A DNA stretch of 64,000 nucleotides from Dyella dinghuensis (GTDB lineage Bacteria; Pseudomonadota; Gammaproteobacteria; Xanthomonadales; Rhodanobacteraceae). The notes beneath the pieces are model-generated. The model had not been told where the DNA came from and ran no database searches. It was given only the letters and a program-made list of their open reading frames with translations. Position numbers and translations under genes: made by a program. Each line of letters opens with the position of its first letter. The stretch's first letter is position 1. Below, piece by piece: positions 62,079 through 64,000 of this stretch. Where the stretch lies: NCBI RefSeq assembly GCF_003977615.1, contig NZ_RYZR01000002.1, positions 63,214 to 127,213 of the forward strand, in the 5' to 3' direction.

Positions 62079-63105
62079 CGCGATGGTCCTGCCGGCGGCG
62101 GATCTCGTTAACGCATTCGCCGATAAGCGACGGACCGCGATAAATCAATCCAGAATAAATTTGCACCAGCGATGCACCTGCTTCCATTTTTTCAGCAGCA
62201 TCGTCGCCTTCGAGAATACCGCCGACGCCGACGATACCAACGCGGTCACCCAGGCGCTGCTTCATGCCGCGCACGACTTCGGTGGAGCGCAGGAAAAGGG
62301 GCTTGCCTGACACGCCGCCCGTCTCGTGACCATGCGGATCGTCTACCACGGACGAATGATCGATCGTCGTGTTGGTGCAAATCACACCGTCGACGCTTGC
62401 CGCGATAAGCACTTCAGCGATGCTGTCCAGTTCGGCTTCCGTCAGATCAGGCGCGATCTTCAGCAGCATGGGCTTGCGCGCGCCGTGTTGCGAACCGAGG
62501 CGTTCCTGCGCTTCGCGAAGCGTTTCGATAAAGCGGCGCAGCGTGACTTCTTCCTGCAGGTCGCGCAGGCCTTTGGTGTTGGGCGAAGAAATGTTGACGG
62601 TGATGTAACTGGCGCGCGCGTAAACGCGCTCAAGGCAGAACAGATAGTCATCTACCGCTTTGTCGTTGGGCGTGTCCTTGTTCTTGCCGATGTTGATGCC
62701 CAGCACGCCTTCGTATCGGGATTGCTCCACGTTGCGCACCAAGGCATCCACGCCATCGTTATTGAAGCCCATGCGATTGATGATGGCTTCGTACTCAGGA
62801 AGGCGGAAAAGGCGAGGGCGCTCGTTGCCGGCTTGCGGACGTGGCGTCACGGTGCCGACTTCGATGAAGCCAAAACCCAGGGACCCCAATGCGTCCAGAT
62901 GTGAGGCGTTCTTGTCTAGCCCGGCAGCAAGGCCGACAGGATTAGGGAAATGCAGCCCGAAAGCGGTCGTGGGCAGGTCGTCTGGCTCCCTGACAACAAA
63001 GCTTCCCAGATTGCTGCGATGTGCGACGCCCAAGCCGTAAAGCGTCAACCCATGTGCCGTTTCGGCATCCATTTTGAAAAGCAGCGGACGAATCCAGTCG
63101 TACAT
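62068..63105 (-). CDS. pyrD: Dihydroorotate dehydrogenase (quinone), class 2
   Basis: A 345-residue membrane-associated FMN enzyme of pyrimidine synthesis, oxidising dihydroorotate to orotate with ubiquinone. The N-terminal helical pair ([20 protein letters not shown]) is the membrane/quinone tunnel of class 2. FMN and substrate motifs are [37 protein letters not shown], and [14 protein letters not shown] with the catalytic Ser. [21 protein letters not shown] and VGVGGI follow. It is 3 bases after the methyltransferase stop and overlaps murB, so all three are co-transcribed. Confidence 0.96.
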   Translation of the reverse strand: MYDWIRPLLFKMDAETAHGLTLYGLGVAHRSNLGSFVVREPDDLPTTAFGLHFPNPVGLAAGLDKNASHLDALGSLGFGFIEVGTVTPRPQAGNERPRLFRLPEYEAIINRMGFNNDGVDALVRNVEQSRYEGVLGINIGKNKDTPNDKAVDDYLFCLERVYARASYITVNISSPNTKGLRDLQEEVTLRRFIETLREAQERLGSQHGARKPMLLKIAPDLTEAELDSIAEVLIAASVDGVICTNTTIDHSSVVDDPHGHETGGVSGKPLFLRSTEVVRGMKQRLGDRVGIVGVGGILEGDDAAEKMEAGASLVQIYSGLIYRGPSLIGECVNEIRRRQDHRDGR

Positions 63106-63108
63106 GCG

Positions 63109-63876
63109 TCAAAGCACCTCGCCGACGTAAACGCGTGTGTCGTAATCGAAACTGATACGCCCGTTAACAGCGCATTCGTCAAATAGTTTGCGCAGCGCGG
63201 CCATCATCGGTTCGTGGTTGGGGTGATCCGGTTTCGGTGCGTAGGACGAGGACATCAGACGCCCGCGAAGCGCGTCGAAATCCAGCAACTGGCAATGATC
63301 GAATTCGGCTGTGCCGCGCCATCCTTCACCAAACCACTCGCGCATGCGCGGCTCATCGCCATAGCGTTCGGCGACACTGGTGTAATCGGTGCCGTAGGTT
63401 TGCAGCAGTGCTTCGTAACCGACCAGAAACGGTGTGCTCGTCAATCGACGGGAGTTCCAGTAAATAGCCGCGAGACCACCGGGGCGAAGAATGCGATGAA
63501 ATTCGCGTCGCGTTGCCGCTGGATCAAACCAGTGAAAGGCCTGCGCGACGGAGACGAGATCCACGCTGTCATCGGCGAGCGTTGTCGCATCCGCGCGTCC
63601 ATCGACGGCCTTGAATTTTGGATTGCCGCCCAGCCACTCTAGTGCCGCGCTACGCATCGCGGCATTCGGCTCCACCGCAGTAACCGAATGCCCAGCATCC
63701 AGGAACATTTTGGATGAAATGCCTGTTCCTGCACCGACATCGGCGACACGCCACTCAGGCGTCACGCCCTGTGTAGCGTGCAGCGACTCCAGCAGCGCCG
63801 CAGGGTAATCCGGCCGGTAGCGAACGTAGTCGGCAACGCGATCGCTGAAGCGTTCGGTGGAGCGAAGATCTTTCAT
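63109..63876 (-). CDS. Class I SAM-dependent methyltransferase
   Basis: A 255-residue methyltransferase. After STERFSDRVADYVRYRPDYP comes motif I VADVGAGTGISSKMFLDAGH, then motif II VTAVEPNAAMRSAA, DSVDLVSVAQAFHWFDP, and post-motif ILRPGGLAAIYWNSR. This DUF/Methyltransf_11 group has the Trp/His-containing AFHWF block typical of small-molecule or quinone-type methyltransferases; the substrate is unknown. The start at 63876 has only ACGGAT upstream. It lies between a small membrane-protein gene and pyrD on one strand with very short gaps. Confidence 0.88.
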   Translation of the reverse strand: MKDLRSTERFSDRVADYVRYRPDYPAALLESLHATQGVTPEWRVADVGAGTGISSKMFLDAGHSVTAVEPNAAMRSAALEWLGGNPKFKAVDGRADATTLADDSVDLVSVAQAFHWFDPAATRREFHRILRPGGLAAIYWNSRRLTSTPFLVGYEALLQTYGTDYTSVAERYGDEPRMREWFGEGWRGTAEFDHCQLLDFDALRGRLMSSSYAPKPDHPNHEPMMAALRKLFDECAVNGRISFDYDTRVYVGEVL

Positions 63877-63897
63877 GCGCAGATCCGTTGTCGAGCC

Positions 63898-64000
63898 TCA
63901 GTGCCAATGCCAGAAACTGAAGCCGAGCATCATCAATACGATGCCGATCAGCACAATCAGGCACATCAGCGCGAGGTGCACATATCCCAGCACCAGGCCG
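63898..64000 (-). CDS. C-terminal end of a membrane protein (runs off the right edge)
   Basis: Thirty-four codons before the TGA at 63900-63898 read GLVLGYVHLALMCLIVLIG, then IVLMMLGFSFWHWH. This is one complete hydrophobic helix with an aromatic C-terminus. The short 21-base gap to the methyltransferase start suggests an operon. Too little is present to name a family. Confidence 0.5.
   Translation of the reverse strand, partial: GLVLGYVHLALMCLIVLIGIVLMMLGFSFWHWH

Noticed and set aside
1-64000. CRISPR array, IS element, prophage, toxin-antitoxin or defence system
   Set aside because: No regularly spaced direct repeats, transposase, integrase, phage structural gene, or recognisable defence domain is seen on either strand. 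The repeats present are REP-like inverted units.

Overview
This 64 kb window is ordinary, gene-dense chromosome from a gammaproteobacterium. It is most likely in Lysobacterales (Xanthomonadales), family Rhodanobacteraceae (Dyella/Luteibacter/Rhodanobacter-like). The placement is inference. It rests on the moderately high GC, the two-gene split methionine synthase behind an ArsR/methyltransferase regulator, the ~1640-residue NAD-glutamate dehydrogenase, many RND pumps, PoxB, and CATTCCGGC- and CCTCTCCCC-type palindromic repeats. I see no insertion sequence, prophage, integrase, CRISPR array, rRNA or plasmid function.

Layout. 1-0.6 kb: the start of moaA behind a molybdenum-cofactor riboswitch. 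0.9-3.1 kb: a two-gene osmoprotectant-type ABC importer. 3.1-10.7 kb: a run of small stress-type and signalling genes, namely a YflT-like protein, DUF4142, a proline-rich peptide, a histone-H1-like DUF6496 protein, a 63-residue protein, a stand-alone LigD-type polymerase domain, two receiver-only response regulators, an Ala/Pro-rich lipoprotein and a CHASE3 hybrid histidine kinase. 11.1 kb: tRNA-Val(CAC). 11.3-16.5 kb: a lipid-A N-terminal-domain membrane protein, then the convergent methionine operon (SahR-like regulator, MetH Hcy domain, MetH remainder). 16.7-22.4 kb: short-chain acyl-CoA dehydrogenase and an AcrAB-like pump. 22.9-30.7 kb: GdhB, NAD kinase, a 5'-nucleotidase and an aldo/keto reductase. 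30.7-39.9 kb: an MdtABC-TolC-type operon with two RND pumps, an adaptor and an outer-membrane factor. 40.2-47.0 kb: EamA exporter, an outer-membrane porin, glutaryl-CoA dehydrogenase, a GNAT acetyltransferase and a fused alpha/beta 2-oxoacid dehydrogenase E1. 47.1-53.7 kb: diguanylate cyclase, polyphosphate kinase coupled to an AraC regulator, and a fosmidomycin-resistance-type exporter. 53.8-64 kb: M16 protease, YbjQ-like protein, MurJ, PoxB, MurB, PyrD, a methyltransferase and the end of a membrane protein.

How the genes work together. The clearest circuits are a riboswitch controlling molybdopterin synthesis and a SahR-type loop in which the regulator of the methyl cycle sits at the head of the methionine synthase operon, with a palindrome against its ribosome site. 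Two complete tripartite efflux routes share a single outer-membrane channel gene in this window. Branched-chain, lysine and fatty-acid catabolism is represented by two acyl-CoA dehydrogenases and the fused E1. The kinase with two receiver-only proteins looks like a phosphorelay whose output partner is not encoded here.

No wholly new system is demonstrated. The most unusual signals are Ser/Thr-rich insertions at the same docking-domain hairpin of all three RND pumps, the stand-alone LigD polymerase among H1-like and stress genes, and two families of long inverted-repeat elements.
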